This document shows positions 11,993 through 22,163 of a stretch of 33,633 nt of DNA, piece after piece. Position 1 is the first letter of the stretch. The number at the start of each line of letters is the position of its first letter. Source of the DNA: Protaetiibacter sp. (GTDB lineage: Bacteria; Actinomycetota; Actinomycetes; Actinomycetales; Microbacteriaceae). The notes below the pieces were generated by a model that saw only the letters and a program-made list of their open reading frames with translations, was not told where the DNA came from and searched no databases. The stretch is taken from positions 1-33,633 of the forward strand of contig JASLGG010000038.1 in the NCBI GenBank assembly GCA_030150265.1, given 5' to 3'. Position numbers and translations under genes: made by a program.

Positions 11993-13692
11993 TCGAGGAG
12001 CTCTCCATCCGCGACCTCGGCGTGATCGGCGAGGCGCGTCTGCCCCTCGGCCCCGGGTTCACGGCTGTCACAGGCGAGACAGGTGCAGGCAAGACCATGG
12101 TGGTCACGGCCCTCGCGCTGCTCCTCGGGGAGCGCGCGGATGCCGGCGCGATCCGGGCGGGGAGCGCGCAGGCCGGCGTGGAGGGCCGCTGGCTCGTTCC
12201 GGCCGACGGCGCGGTCGCCGAGCGGGTGCGCGAGGCGGGCGGCGAGCTCGACCCCGCCGGGCCGCAGGGCGACGCGGAGCTGATCCTCGCCCGCACGGTG
12301 TCGGCCGAGGGACGCAGCCGGGGCATCGTCGGCGGACGATCGACTCCCGTGGGCGTGCTCGCCGAGCTCGGCGAGCGGCTCGTGGTCGTGCACGGCCAGT
12401 CGGAGCAGCTGCGGCTGCGCTCCGCCGCGGCGCAGCGCGAGGCGCTCGACCGCTCGGCGGGGTCCGGCCACGCCGAGGCGCTCGACGCCTACGCGGAGGC
12501 GTACCAGGCCTGGCGCACGCTGGCGGGCGAGCTCGAGGTGCTCACGATCGACCGCGACGCCCGTGCCCGCGAGGCGGAGCAGCTCCGCCTCGACCTCGCG
12601 GAGTTCGAGCAGCTCGCCCCACAGCCCGGCGAGGAGGACGAGCTCGCCGGGCGTGCCGAGCGCCTCGGCAACCTCGAGGACCTGCGCACCGCGGCCGTGC
12701 TCGCCCAGGAGGCGATCTCCGCCCAGTCGGGCGAGGAGCATCCGGATGCCGTCGGGCTCGTCGAGGAGGCGCGCCGCGCCCTCGCGCGGGTCGCCGAGCA
12801 CGACGCCGCGCTCGCTCCCGTGCGCGAGGCGCTCGACACGATCTCCTTCCAGCTCGCCGAGGCGTCCACCGAGCTGTCGCACTATCTCGGCGGTCTCGAC
12901 GTCGACGGCGCGCGCGAGCTGGAGGCCGTGCAGGAGCGTCGCGCGGCGCTCGCAGCCTTCGCCCGCAAGCACGGCGCCCCGCTCGACGAGGTGATCGAGA
13001 GCCTCGGCCGGGCGGGACTGCGGCTCGTGGAGCTCGACGGCGACGACGACCGCATCGTGCGGCTCGAGGCCGAGGTCGCGGACGCCGCGAGCCGCCGCGA
13101 CGCGCTCGCGGATCGGCTCACGGCCGGCCGCCGCGCGGCGGCCGAGGAGCTCGAGACGCGGGTGAGCGCCGAGCTCGCCGCGCTCGCGATGCCCGACGCA
13201 CGGCTCGTCGTGAACGTCGAGGAGGGCGAGCTCGGCCCGCACGGGCGCGATCGCATCGCCTTCCTGCTGCGCCCGCACGCCGGGGCAGAGCCCCGTCCGC
13301 TCGCCAAGGGGGCGTCGGGCGGCGAGCTCTCGCGCGTCATGCTCGCCCTCGAGGTGGTGCTCGCGGCGGGCGGCGAGGTGCCGACCTTCGTCTTCGACGA
13401 GGTGGACGCCGGGGTCGGCGGCGCATCCGCGATCGAGATCGGGCGGAGGCTCGCGCGGCTGGCGGAGTCGGCGCAGGTCATCGTGGTCACCCACCTCGCC
13501 CAGGTCGCCGCGTTCGCGTCCAATCATCTCGTCGTGGTCAAGGACCGCGACGGTCAGGTCACCGCCTCGAGCGTGCGGCGCGTCGACGACGAGGAGCGCG
13601 TGGCCGAGATGGCGCGCCTGCTCTCGGGCCTTCCCGACTCATCGACGGGCCTCGAGCACGCCCGCGAGCTGCTCGGTCTCGCGCGCGGCTGA
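11989..13692 (+). CDS. recN: DNA repair protein RecN
   Basis: 567 aa from GTG 11989, overlapping the nadK stop by 4 nt. It is an SMC-like ATPase for recombinational repair of double-strand breaks. An N-terminal Walker A, TGETGAGKT, is at about residues 29-37. A long helical, Glu/Arg/Ala-rich coiled-coil region spans roughly 150-430. The C-terminal half-site has the signature KGASGGELSRVMLALEV, Walker B TFVFDEVDAGVGG and the H-loop VVTHLAQVAAF. The length is normal for actinobacterial RecN. The nadK-recN pairing is conserved across actinobacteria. Confidence 0.97.
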   Translation: MIEELSIRDLGVIGEARLPLGPGFTAVTGETGAGKTMVVTALALLLGERADAGAIRAGSAQAGVEGRWLVPADGAVAERVREAGGELDPAGPQGDAELILARTVSAEGRSRGIVGGRSTPVGVLAELGERLVVVHGQSEQLRLRSAAAQREALDRSAGSGHAEALDAYAEAYQAWRTLAGELEVLTIDRDARAREAEQLRLDLAEFEQLAPQPGEEDELAGRAERLGNLEDLRTAAVLAQEAISAQSGEEHPDAVGLVEEARRALARVAEHDAALAPVREALDTISFQLAEASTELSHYLGGLDVDGARELEAVQERRAALAAFARKHGAPLDEVIESLGRAGLRLVELDGDDDRIVRLEAEVADAASRRDALADRLTAGRRAAAEELETRVSAELAALAMPDARLVVNVEEGELGPHGRDRIAFLLRPHAGAEPRPLAKGASGGELSRVMLALEVVLAAGGEVPTFVFDEVDAGVGGASAIEIGRRLARLAESAQVIVVTHLAQVAAFASNHLVVVKDRDGQVTASSVRRVDDEERVAEMARLLSGLPDSSTGLEHARELLGLARG

Positions 13693-13724
13693 GTGTGTCG
13701 CAGCGCGCACCCCCTCGCGTGACT

Positions 13725-13730
13725 TATGCT
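13725..13730 (+). promoter_or_regulatory. -10 element TATGCT for pyrG
   Basis: TATGCT, then 8 nt, then GTG at 13739 (a second GTG follows directly). No Shine-Dalgarno lies upstream, so the transcript is probably leaderless and separate from recN. Confidence 0.6.
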
Positions 13731-13738
13731 GAAACCCC

Positions 13739-15475
<1,737 letters not shown>

Positions 15476-15480
15476 TCGCC

Positions 15481-16068
15481 GTGACCCCGGCCGAGCGCGC
15501 CGCGCTGCTCACCGGTCCGCTCGCCGATCTCGGCGACCCCGCGGAGGTGCTCGCCTCCGAGCGCGTCTACGAGGGACGCGTGTGGGACGTGCGCCGCGAC
15601 CGCTTCCGCTTCGGCGGGCACGAGCTCGTGCGCGACTACGTCGCGCACACCGGCGCGGTGGCGGTGCTCGCGCGCGACGTGCAGGGGCGGGTGCTGCTCA
15701 TCAACCAGTACCGGCATCCGATCGGGGCGCGCGACTGGGAGATCCCGGCGGGGCTGCTCGACGTGGCGGGCGAGGACCCGCTCGAGGCGGCTCGCCGCGA
15801 GCTCGCCGAGGAGGCGGACCTGGTGGCGGAGGAGTGGGTGGAGCTGATCTCCTTCGCGACCTCGCCGGGCGGCAGCGACGAGGTCGTCCGGGTGTACGAG
15901 GCGCGCGATCTCTCCGCGGCCCCCGCGGCCTTCGCGCGCGGCGAGGAGGAGGCGGAGCTCGTGCTGCGCTGGGCGAGCCTCGCGGAGCTCGTGGAGGCGG
16001 CGCTCGCCGGGCGCATCCGCAACTCGATCCTGCTCGTCGCGGCGCTCGCGGCCCATGCCCGCGGCTGA
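15481..16068 (+). CDS. NUDIX hydrolase, ADP-ribose pyrophosphatase-like
   Basis: 195 aa from GTG, 5 nt after pyrG. The Nudix box runs AGLLDVAGEDPLEAARRELA then EEADLV. Relative to the standard motif it has one extra residue before the first Glu, as in the mycobacterial homologue Rv1700, and Asp replaces the late Gly. The preceding INQYRHPIGARDWEIPAG is typical of ADP-ribose pyrophosphatases, which split ADP-ribose into AMP and ribose 5-phosphate. Position between pyrG and xerD is conserved in actinobacteria. The last 14 nt overlap xerD. Confidence 0.93.
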   Translation: MTPAERAALLTGPLADLGDPAEVLASERVYEGRVWDVRRDRFRFGGHELVRDYVAHTGAVAVLARDVQGRVLLINQYRHPIGARDWEIPAGLLDVAGEDPLEAARRELAEEADLVAEEWVELISFATSPGGSDEVVRVYEARDLSAAPAAFARGEEEAELVLRWASLAELVEAALAGRIRNSILLVAALAAHARG

Positions 16069-17017
16069 GCCCACGCCCGCGCCCCCGGGCGAGCTGGCCA
16101 GGCAGCGCGATCGCTACCTGCGCCACCTGCAGATCGAGCGCGGGCTCTCCTACAACACGGTGTCGGCGTACCGGCGCGACCTCGACCGGCTGCTCGCGGC
16201 GCTCGCGGCCGCCGGGCGCTCGGATCAGAGTGCGCCCGGTGTGAGTGCGCTCAGCCCGGATGCCCTGCGCGGCTACCTCGGGAGCCTGCGCGAGGGCGAG
16301 CGGCCGCTCGCGGCACGGTCGGTGACGCGCACGATCTCGTCGATCCGGGGCTTCACGAAGTTCCTCGTCGAGGAGGGGCTGCTCGCGCGCGACCCGGCCG
16401 AGGAGCTCGTGGCGCCGAAGCTTCCGCGTCGCCTGCCGAAGGCGCTCAGCCGCGCGCAGGTCGAGGCGCTGCTCGCGGCCACCGACGGCGACGATCCGGT
16501 GCGGCTGCGCGACAAGGCCCTGCTCGAGCTGCTCTACGCGACGGGCGCGCGCGTCTCGGAGGCGGTGTCGCTCGACGTCGACGACCTGGTGGGGCCGGAG
16601 GGCACCCCCGAGCTCATCCGCGTGATCGGCAAGGGCGACAAGCAGCGCATCGTGCCGCTCGGCAGCTACGCGCGCGCCGCGATCGAGGCCTACCTGGTGC
16701 GGGCGCGTCCGCTGCTGGCGCACGGCCGGCGGGCCACGCCCAAGCTCTTCCTCGGCGCCCGCGGGGCGCCGCTCAGCCGGCAGAACGCCTGGCTGATCAT
16801 CCGGGCCGCCGCCGATCGCGCGGGGCTCGACGTCGAGGTGTCGCCGCACAGCCTGCGCCATTCCTTCGCGACGCACCTGCTGGAGGGCGGCGCGGACGTG
16901 CGCGTGGTGCAGGAGCTGCTTGGCCACGCGAGCGTGACGACGACCCAGATCTACACGCACGTCACGATCGAGGGGCTGCGCGACGCCTACCAGCAGTCGC
17001 ACCCGCGAGCCCGCTGA
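16055..17017 (+). CDS. xerD: Tyrosine recombinase XerD
   Basis: 320 aa. It acts with XerC at dif to resolve chromosome dimers. The N-terminal core-binding domain (LARQRDRYLRHLQIERGLSY) is followed by the catalytic domain with Arg in YATGARVSEAVSLDV, Lys in GKGDKQRIVPL, HSLRHSFATHLLEGG, LLGHASVTTTQIYTHV and the Tyr nucleophile in QIYTHV. It differs clearly from the element integrase by lacking an arm-binding domain and by its place beside parA and scpAB. It overlaps the NUDIX gene by 14 nt. Confidence 0.96.
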   Translation: MPAAEPTPAPPGELARQRDRYLRHLQIERGLSYNTVSAYRRDLDRLLAALAAAGRSDQSAPGVSALSPDALRGYLGSLREGERPLAARSVTRTISSIRGFTKFLVEEGLLARDPAEELVAPKLPRRLPKALSRAQVEALLAATDGDDPVRLRDKALLELLYATGARVSEAVSLDVDDLVGPEGTPELIRVIGKGDKQRIVPLGSYARAAIEAYLVRARPLLAHGRRATPKLFLGARGAPLSRQNAWLIIRAAADRAGLDVEVSPHSLRHSFATHLLEGGADVRVVQELLGHASVTTTQIYTHVTIEGLRDAYQQSHPRAR

Positions 17018-17101
17018 CCCGCACACTCAAGCTCTGGTTGAGGGTGAGGTGAACCGCGGGGGAGGGCGCCTGTCGTCCGCGGGGGCTCCGGAGGCCGGAC
17101 G

Positions 17102-17107
17102 TAGACT
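17102..17107 (+). promoter_or_regulatory. -10 element TAGACT for parA
   Basis: TAGACT, 6-nt spacer CGCCGC, ATG 17114. This starts a new transcript after xerD; the 96-bp gap holds a short CTCAA/TTGAG stem near 17027 that may end the upstream operon. Confidence 0.65.
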
Positions 17108-17113
17108 CGCCGC

Positions 17114-18025
17114 ATGACAGCGCAACGGGAGGCCACCCAGTCGCGCGGGCACGGTACGGAGCTCGCCGGATTCGAGGAGCTGGACGTCGAGATCGGTCCC
17201 ACTGGCCGCCCGATGACCGACTTCCCGGCGCCCGCGCCGCTCGCCGCCCACGGCCCCGCGCGCGTCATCGCGCTGTGCAACCAGAAGGGCGGCGTCGGCA
17301 AGACGACGACGACCATCAGCCTCGGGGCGGCGCTCGCCGGCTACGGCCGCCGCGTGCTCGCCGTCGACTTCGACCCCCAGGGCGCCCTCTCGGCGGGGCT
17401 CGGCGTGCAGACGCACGACGTGACGACGATCTACGACCTCCTGCTCGGATCGGCCAAGGACGTCGCCGCGGCCATCCAGCCCACCAGCACGCCCGGCCTC
17501 GACGTCATCCCCGCCAACATCGACCTGAGCGCGGCGGAGGTGCACCTCGTCAACGAGGTCGCGCGCGAGCAGATCCTCGCGCGCGTGCTGCGCCAGGTGT
17601 CGGCCGACTACGACGTCGTGCTCATCGACTGCCAGCCCTCGCTCGGCATCCTGACCGTCAACGCGCTCACCGCCGCGCACGGCGTGCTCATCCCGCTCGA
17701 GTGCGAGTACTTCGCGCTGCGCGGCGTCGCGCTGCTCGTCGAGACGATCGACAAGGTGCGCGACCGGCTCAACCCCGCGATCGCGCTCGACGGCATCCTC
17801 GCCACGATGTACGACCCGCGCACCCTCCACTCGCGCGAGGTGCTCGAGCGCGTCGTCGAGGCCTTCGGCGACCGCGTGCTCGAGACGGTCATCAACCGCA
17901 CGGTGAAGTTCCCGGATGCCTCGGTCGCGGCGACCCCGATCACCGAGTTCGCCCCCGACCACCACGCGGCCGAGCAGTACCGCCAGCTCGCCCGTGAGCT
18001 CGTGTACCGAGGCGCCGCCGCCTGA
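17114..18025 (+). CDS. ParA/Soj-family ATPase
   Basis: 303 aa. A 48-residue N-terminal extension precedes the deviant Walker A NQKGGVGKTTTTISLGAALA (K58, K63). The Walker A' AVDFDPQGALSAGLG and the LIDCQPSLGILT switch follow. No parB and no parS-like palindrome is nearby. In this locus the ParA-like protein consistently pairs with scpAB, not with the origin-proximal parAB. It probably assists chromosome organisation or segregation. It has its own leaderless promoter and is followed 41 nt later by scpA, which also has its own. Confidence 0.92.
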   Translation: MTAQREATQSRGHGTELAGFEELDVEIGPTGRPMTDFPAPAPLAAHGPARVIALCNQKGGVGKTTTTISLGAALAGYGRRVLAVDFDPQGALSAGLGVQTHDVTTIYDLLLGSAKDVAAAIQPTSTPGLDVIPANIDLSAAEVHLVNEVAREQILARVLRQVSADYDVVLIDCQPSLGILTVNALTAAHGVLIPLECEYFALRGVALLVETIDKVRDRLNPAIALDGILATMYDPRTLHSREVLERVVEAFGDRVLETVINRTVKFPDASVAATPITEFAPDHHAAEQYRQLARELVYRGAAA

Positions 18026-18053
18026 CGGCTCCGGCGGCGCACGAGGGACGAAC

Positions 18054-18059
18054 TAGACT
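18054..18059 (+). promoter_or_regulatory. -10 element TAGACT for scpA
   Basis: TAGACT, 7 nt, ATG 18067. The hexamer is identical to that of parA. Confidence 0.6.
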
Positions 18060-18066
18060 CGCCTGC

Positions 18067-18894
18067 ATGCAGGAGGCGCCGGCGACGGTCGAGGAGGCCG
18101 CCGGCGAGGAGACCACCGGATTCCGTCTCACGCTGGCCAACTTCGACGGCCCCTTCGACCTGCTGCTCTCGCTCATCGCGAAGCACGAGCTCGACATCAC
18201 CGAGGTCGCGCTCTCGAAGATCACCGACGAGTTCATCTCGTACCTGAAGGGACTCGACGGCCCCGAGGAGCTCGAGCAGGCGAGCGAGTTCCTCGTGGTG
18301 GCGGCGACGCTGCTCGACCTCAAGGTCGTGGGGCTGCTCCCGCAGGGCGAGCTCGTCGACGCGGAGGACGTGGCGCTGCTCGAGGCACGCGACCTGCTGT
18401 TCGCGCGCCTGCTGCAGTACCGCGCGTTCAAGGAGGCCGCGCGCTGGTTCGAGGGCTGCCTCGACGCCGAGTCGAGCCGCCACGCGCGCTCCGTGCGACT
18501 CGAGGAGAAGTACCGCAGGCAGACGCCCGAGCTCGTCTGGACGCTCAGCCTGCACGACTTCGCCGCGCTCGCGGCCCTCGCCATGGCGCCGCGCGAGATC
18601 CCCGTGGTGGGGCTCGACCACCTGCACGCGCCGCTCGTCAGCATCCGGGAGCAGGCGGCGGTCGTCGTGACCCTGCTGCGTGCCGGCGAGGCGACGAGCT
18701 TCCGCCAGCTCATCGCGGGCGTCGAGCAGCGGGGCGTGGTGGTGGCGCGCTTCCTCGCGGTGCTCGAGCTCTACCGGCACGCCGCGATCGCCTTCGAGCA
18801 GCTCGAGCCGCTCGGCGACATCACCCTGCGCTGGACGGCGGCGCACTGGAACGACGACCAACTCGCGACCCTGGGGGCCGACTATGACCGATGA
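18067..18894 (+). CDS. scpA: Segregation and condensation protein A
   Basis: 275 aa. This is the kleisin of the SMC-ScpAB condensin complex. The N-terminal FRLTLANFDGPFDLLLSLIA contacts SMC, followed by KHELDITEVALSKITDEF and the LDLKVVGLLPQGE segment. The C-terminal winged helix includes VLELYRHAAIAFEQ. The length is normal. Its 3' end overlaps scpB by 11 nt, implying coupled translation of the two partners. The leaderless promoter TAGACT precedes it. Confidence 0.96.
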   Translation: MQEAPATVEEAAGEETTGFRLTLANFDGPFDLLLSLIAKHELDITEVALSKITDEFISYLKGLDGPEELEQASEFLVVAATLLDLKVVGLLPQGELVDAEDVALLEARDLLFARLLQYRAFKEAARWFEGCLDAESSRHARSVRLEEKYRRQTPELVWTLSLHDFAALAALAMAPREIPVVGLDHLHAPLVSIREQAAVVVTLLRAGEATSFRQLIAGVEQRGVVVARFLAVLELYRHAAIAFEQLEPLGDITLRWTAAHWNDDQLATLGADYDR

Positions 18895-19450
18895 TCCCGA
18901 CCTCGAGCGGCGACTCGAGGCCATCCTGCTGGTCGCCGACGAGCCCCTGCCCCTCGTGACCCTCGCGACCGCGCTCGGCGCCCCGGTGCCCGCGGTGCGG
19001 CAGTCGGTCGAGCGGCTCGTGGCCGACTACGACGGCGCCGACGGCGGCATCCGACGCGGCTTCGAGCTGCGCGAGGTCGGCGGCGGATGGCGGCTCTACG
19101 TGCGCGCGGAGCACGACGACGTCGTGCGCGACTTCGTGCTCACCCAGAGCCCGACCCGGCTGTCTCAGGCGGCGCTCGAGACGCTCGCCGTGATCGCCTA
19201 CAAGCAGCCGATCGCGCGCAGCTCGATCGCGGCCATCCGCGCGGTCAACGTCGACTCCGTCGTGCGCACGCTGCTCGGCCGCGGTCTCATCACCGAGGCG
19301 TTCACGGATGCCGAGACCGGCGCCATCCACTACGAGACGACGCCCCTGCTGCTCACGCAGCTCGGCATCAACTCGCTCGACGAGCTGCCGCCCATCTCGC
19401 CGCTGCTGCCGGACGGCGCGGACGGCTTCGAGGAGCTCGCCGCTCGATGA
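18884..19450 (+). CDS. scpB: Segregation and condensation protein B
   Basis: 188 aa starting MTDDPDLERRLEAILLVADE. ScpB is a dimer of tandem winged helices that binds the ScpA middle region. The family signature LSQAALETLAVIAYKQPIAR is present, then AIRAVNVDSVVRTLLGRGLI and the C-terminal wing. It overlaps scpA by 11 nt and the pseudouridine synthase gene by 4 nt (ATGA). Confidence 0.96.
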   Translation: MTDDPDLERRLEAILLVADEPLPLVTLATALGAPVPAVRQSVERLVADYDGADGGIRRGFELREVGGGWRLYVRAEHDDVVRDFVLTQSPTRLSQAALETLAVIAYKQPIARSSIAAIRAVNVDSVVRTLLGRGLITEAFTDAETGAIHYETTPLLLTQLGINSLDELPPISPLLPDGADGFEELAAR

Positions 19451-20277
19451 ACGCCACCGAGCGCGGAGCGGGGGAGCCGGGTGCCGAGGGCGAGCGCCTC
19501 CAGAAGGTGCTCGCGGCGGCGGGGGTCGCCTCCCGGCGGGTGATCGAGCAGTACATCGTGGCGGGTCGCATCGCGGTCAACGGCCGTGTCGTGACGGAGC
19601 TCGGCCGGCGCGTCGACCCGCTCGCCGACCGCGTCGACGTGGACGGCGTGCCCGTGCAGCTCGACACCGCCAAGCGCTACCTCATGCTCAACAAGCCGCA
19701 CGGCGTCGTGAGCTCGATGTCCGACGAGCGCGGGCGTCCCGACCTGCGGCCGTACGCCGAGCAGGCGGGGGAGCGGGTGTTCAACGTGGGGCGGCTCGAC
19801 GCCGAGACGACGGGGCTGCTCGTGCTCACCAACGACGGGGAGCTCGCCCACGTGCTCGCGCATCCCTCGTTCGGCGTCGAGAAGACCTACCTCGCGACCG
19901 TGCGCGGCGTGGTGCGTCCGGAGACCCTGCGCCGCCTCCGGCAGGGCGTCGAGCTCGACGACGGTCCCATCGCGGCCGACCGGGTGCGCGTGGTGGGTGA
20001 GCCCACCGGACGGGGCGCCTCGGGGCGCACGATCGTCGAGGTGACGCTGCACTCGGGCCGCAACCGCATCGTGCGGCGCATGCTCGCGGAGGTGGGGCAT
20101 CCGGTGCTCGAGCTCGTGCGGCGCAGCTTCGGCCCGCTGAACCTCGGATCGCTCGGGGCGGGCCGGATGCGCGACCTCACTAAGGTGGAGCTCGGCCAGC
20201 TGCTCGCCCTGGCGCGGCGCAGCGATCCCGATCCGGATCCCGCCCGCATCCGCACCGACAAGGAGCGCCCCCGATGA
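19447..20277 (+). CDS. RsuA/RluB-family pseudouridine synthase
   Basis: 276 aa. The N-terminal S4 domain (ERLQKVLAAAGVASRRVIEQ) is followed by the catalytic domain with NVGRLDAETTGLLVLTNDGE, whose Asp in RLD is the nucleophile, and the GRNRIVRRMLAEVGHPVLEL motif. The family isomerises specific uridines in rRNA. The RluB type (23S U2605) is the usual member at this locus in Gram-positives. The C-terminal tail is Asp/Pro/Arg-rich. It overlaps both neighbours by 4 nt. Confidence 0.94.
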   Translation: MNATERGAGEPGAEGERLQKVLAAAGVASRRVIEQYIVAGRIAVNGRVVTELGRRVDPLADRVDVDGVPVQLDTAKRYLMLNKPHGVVSSMSDERGRPDLRPYAEQAGERVFNVGRLDAETTGLLVLTNDGELAHVLAHPSFGVEKTYLATVRGVVRPETLRRLRQGVELDDGPIAADRVRVVGEPTGRGASGRTIVEVTLHSGRNRIVRRMLAEVGHPVLELVRRSFGPLNLGSLGAGRMRDLTKVELGQLLALARRSDPDPDPARIRTDKERPR

Positions 20278-21389
20278 CCGACCCCGCCTCCCGGCCGGAT
20301 GCCGACCGCCGCCTCCGCGAGCAGGTGCGCATCGTCGGCTCGGGCCTGCTCGGGGCGAGCATCGGGCTGGGCCTCTCGGCGAAGGGCGTCGACGTGATCG
20401 TCGACGACGCCTCGCCGGCGAGCCGCCGGCTCGCGATCGCCTACGGCGCGGGCCGCGCATCGGCGCCCGACGACGCCCCGGGGCTCATCGTGGTCGCGGT
20501 GCCGCCGGACGTGGTGGGCGAGGTCGTGGCGGCCGAGCTCGAGCGCTTTCCGGAGGCGCTCGTGACGGACGTCGCGAGCGTCAAGCTCGCGCCGCTCCGG
20601 GAGCTGCGCGAGCGCGGCGCCGAGCTGTCACGATACCTCGGCACGCACCCGATGGCGGGGCGCGAGCGCGGCGGCGCCGTGTCGGCCCGCGCCGACCTGT
20701 TCGTCGGGCGCCCGTGGATCCTCGCCGGGCATCCGGGCATCGGCTACCGGCGCGCCGCGGCGATCGAGGACATGATCCTCGATCTCGGCGCGGTCCCGAT
20801 CGAGATGGACGCCGCCGACCACGACAGGAGCGTCGCGCTCGTCTCGCACGCCCCGCAGCTCGTCGCGAGCCTGCTCGCGAGCCGGCTGCGCGACGGCTCG
20901 GGCGCCGCGCTGGGGCTCGCGGGGCAGGGCCTGCGCGATACGACGCGCATCGCCTCGAGCGATCCGGAGCTCTGGGTGCAGATCCTCGAGGCCAACGCAT
21001 CCGAGGTCGCGGCGGTGCTGCGCCCGCTGCGCGACGAGCTCGACGCCGTGATCGCGGCGCTCGACGACCCGGAGGCGCCCGCGTCGCAGCGGGCGCTCGC
21101 GGAGGCGCTCGCGGCGGGCAACGAGGGGGTGGCGCGCATCCCGGGCAAGCACGGCCAGGACAAGCGCTTCGCCTCGCTCGTCGTCAAGATCGACGACCGG
21201 CCCGGCGAGCTCGCGCGCCTGCTGACCGAGATCGGCGAGGAGGGCGTCAACATGGAGGACCTGCGCCTCGAGCACTCGCCCGAGACGCGCGTGGGCTTCG
21301 CGGAGATCTCGGTCGTGCCGGAGGCGGCGCACCCGCTCGCGGCGGCGCTCGAGCAGCGCGGCTGGACCCTCATGGAGGCGGAGCGGTGA
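20274..21389 (+). CDS. tyrA: Prephenate dehydrogenase with ACT domain
   Basis: 371 aa. It oxidatively decarboxylates prephenate to 4-hydroxyphenylpyruvate for tyrosine synthesis. The NAD-binding GSGLLGASIGLGLSAKG is at about 22-38. The catalytic THPMAGRERGG motif and DHDRSVALVSHAPQLVASLL lie in the dehydrogenase domain. Residues about 300-371 form an ACT domain (LVVKIDDRPGELARLLTEIG), pointing to feedback control by an amino acid, probably tyrosine. It overlaps both neighbours by 4 nt. The gene is absent from the corresponding mycobacterial locus but common here in other actinobacteria. Confidence 0.95.
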   Translation: MTDPASRPDADRRLREQVRIVGSGLLGASIGLGLSAKGVDVIVDDASPASRRLAIAYGAGRASAPDDAPGLIVVAVPPDVVGEVVAAELERFPEALVTDVASVKLAPLRELRERGAELSRYLGTHPMAGRERGGAVSARADLFVGRPWILAGHPGIGYRRAAAIEDMILDLGAVPIEMDAADHDRSVALVSHAPQLVASLLASRLRDGSGAALGLAGQGLRDTTRIASSDPELWVQILEANASEVAAVLRPLRDELDAVIAALDDPEAPASQRALAEALAAGNEGVARIPGKHGQDKRFASLVVKIDDRPGELARLLTEIGEEGVNMEDLRLEHSPETRVGFAEISVVPEAAHPLAAALEQRGWTLMEAER

Positions 21390-22114
21390 GGGCTGACGCG
21401 GATCGAGCGGCCGCCGGCGGCGCCGCCTCACGTCCCGGTCCCGTCGTCGTGGCGGTCGACGGCCCGGCGGGCTCCGGCAAGTCGAGCGTGAGCAAGGCGG
21501 CGGCACGCGCGCTCGGCTACGCCTTCCTCGACACGGGGGCCGCCTACCGCGCGCTCACCTGGCTCGCCCTCGAGAGCGGGATCGACACCGCGGATGCGGC
21601 GGCCGTGGTCGCGCTGCTCGACGGCTTCTCCTACGAGACCGAGGCGACGGAGGAGGGCACCGCGGTGCGGGTGACCCGGGGCGAGGGCGACGTCGTCGAC
21701 GTGACCCGCGCCATCCGGGAACCCCGCGTCTCGGCGGTCGTGAGCGACATCGCTCGCGTTCCGGAGGTGCGGCTCGCCCTCAACGAGGCGTTCCGGCGCA
21801 TCATCCGCGCCCAGACGGCCCCGGGCATCGTCGTGGAGGGGCGCGACATCACGACGGTCGTGGCCCCGGATGCCGAGGTGCGCATCCTGCTCACCGCGGA
21901 TGAGGCGGTGCGCATCGCGCGGCGCTCGGCGGAGCTCGCACCGGGCGACGCCGGCACGGCGCGGCAGCTGCGCGAGCGCGACGAGCGCGACGCCCGGGTG
22001 GTCGACTTCCTGACGGCGGCGCCGGGGGTCACGACGGTCGATTCGACCGAGCTGAGCTTCGACGAGACCGTGCGCGCGGTGACGGATCTCGTGGCGCCGT
22101 ACAGAAATATCTAA
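21386..22114 (+). CDS. cmk: Cytidylate kinase
   Basis: 242 aa from GTG 21386 (4-nt overlap with tyrA). It phosphorylates CMP and dCMP. The P-loop is VAVDGPAGSGKSSVSKAAA. The CMP-binding region contains FLDTGAAYRALTWLAL, then ARVPEVRLALNEAFRRII and VVEGRDITTVVAPDAEV. The LID is ARRSAELAPGDAGTARQLRE. The stop TAA at 22112..22114 lies inside the AT-rich repeat that precedes satD. Confidence 0.95.
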   Translation: MRADADRAAAGGAASRPGPVVVAVDGPAGSGKSSVSKAAARALGYAFLDTGAAYRALTWLALESGIDTADAAAVVALLDGFSYETEATEEGTAVRVTRGEGDVVDVTRAIREPRVSAVVSDIARVPEVRLALNEAFRRIIRAQTAPGIVVEGRDITTVVAPDAEVRILLTADEAVRIARRSAELAPGDAGTARQLRERDERDARVVDFLTAAPGVTTVDSTELSFDETVRAVTDLVAPYRNI

Positions 22115-22138
22115 TATCTAGCCGATATAAGCTAAAAT
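22106..22138 (+). promoter_or_regulatory. AT-rich operator/promoter of the satD-like gene
   Basis: A tandem heptamer AATATCT occurs at 22106..22112 and 22113..22119. An inverted repeat ATATC (22114..22118)/GATAT (22124..22128) and a TAGC...GCTA pair overlap it. The -10 TAAAAT at 22133..22138 ends 7 nt before ATG 22146. This AT-rich island stands out strongly in roughly 70% GC DNA and overlaps the cmk stop codon. A regulator, perhaps the SatD-like protein itself, may bind here. Confidence 0.6.
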
Positions 22139-22163
22139 CGGTCGTATGGGAGGAGGGGCCCAT

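Noticed and set aside
17018..17113. parS site for the ParA-like protein
   Set aside because: No TGTTTCACGTGAAACA-like palindrome is present; only a weak CTCAA/TTGAG stem.
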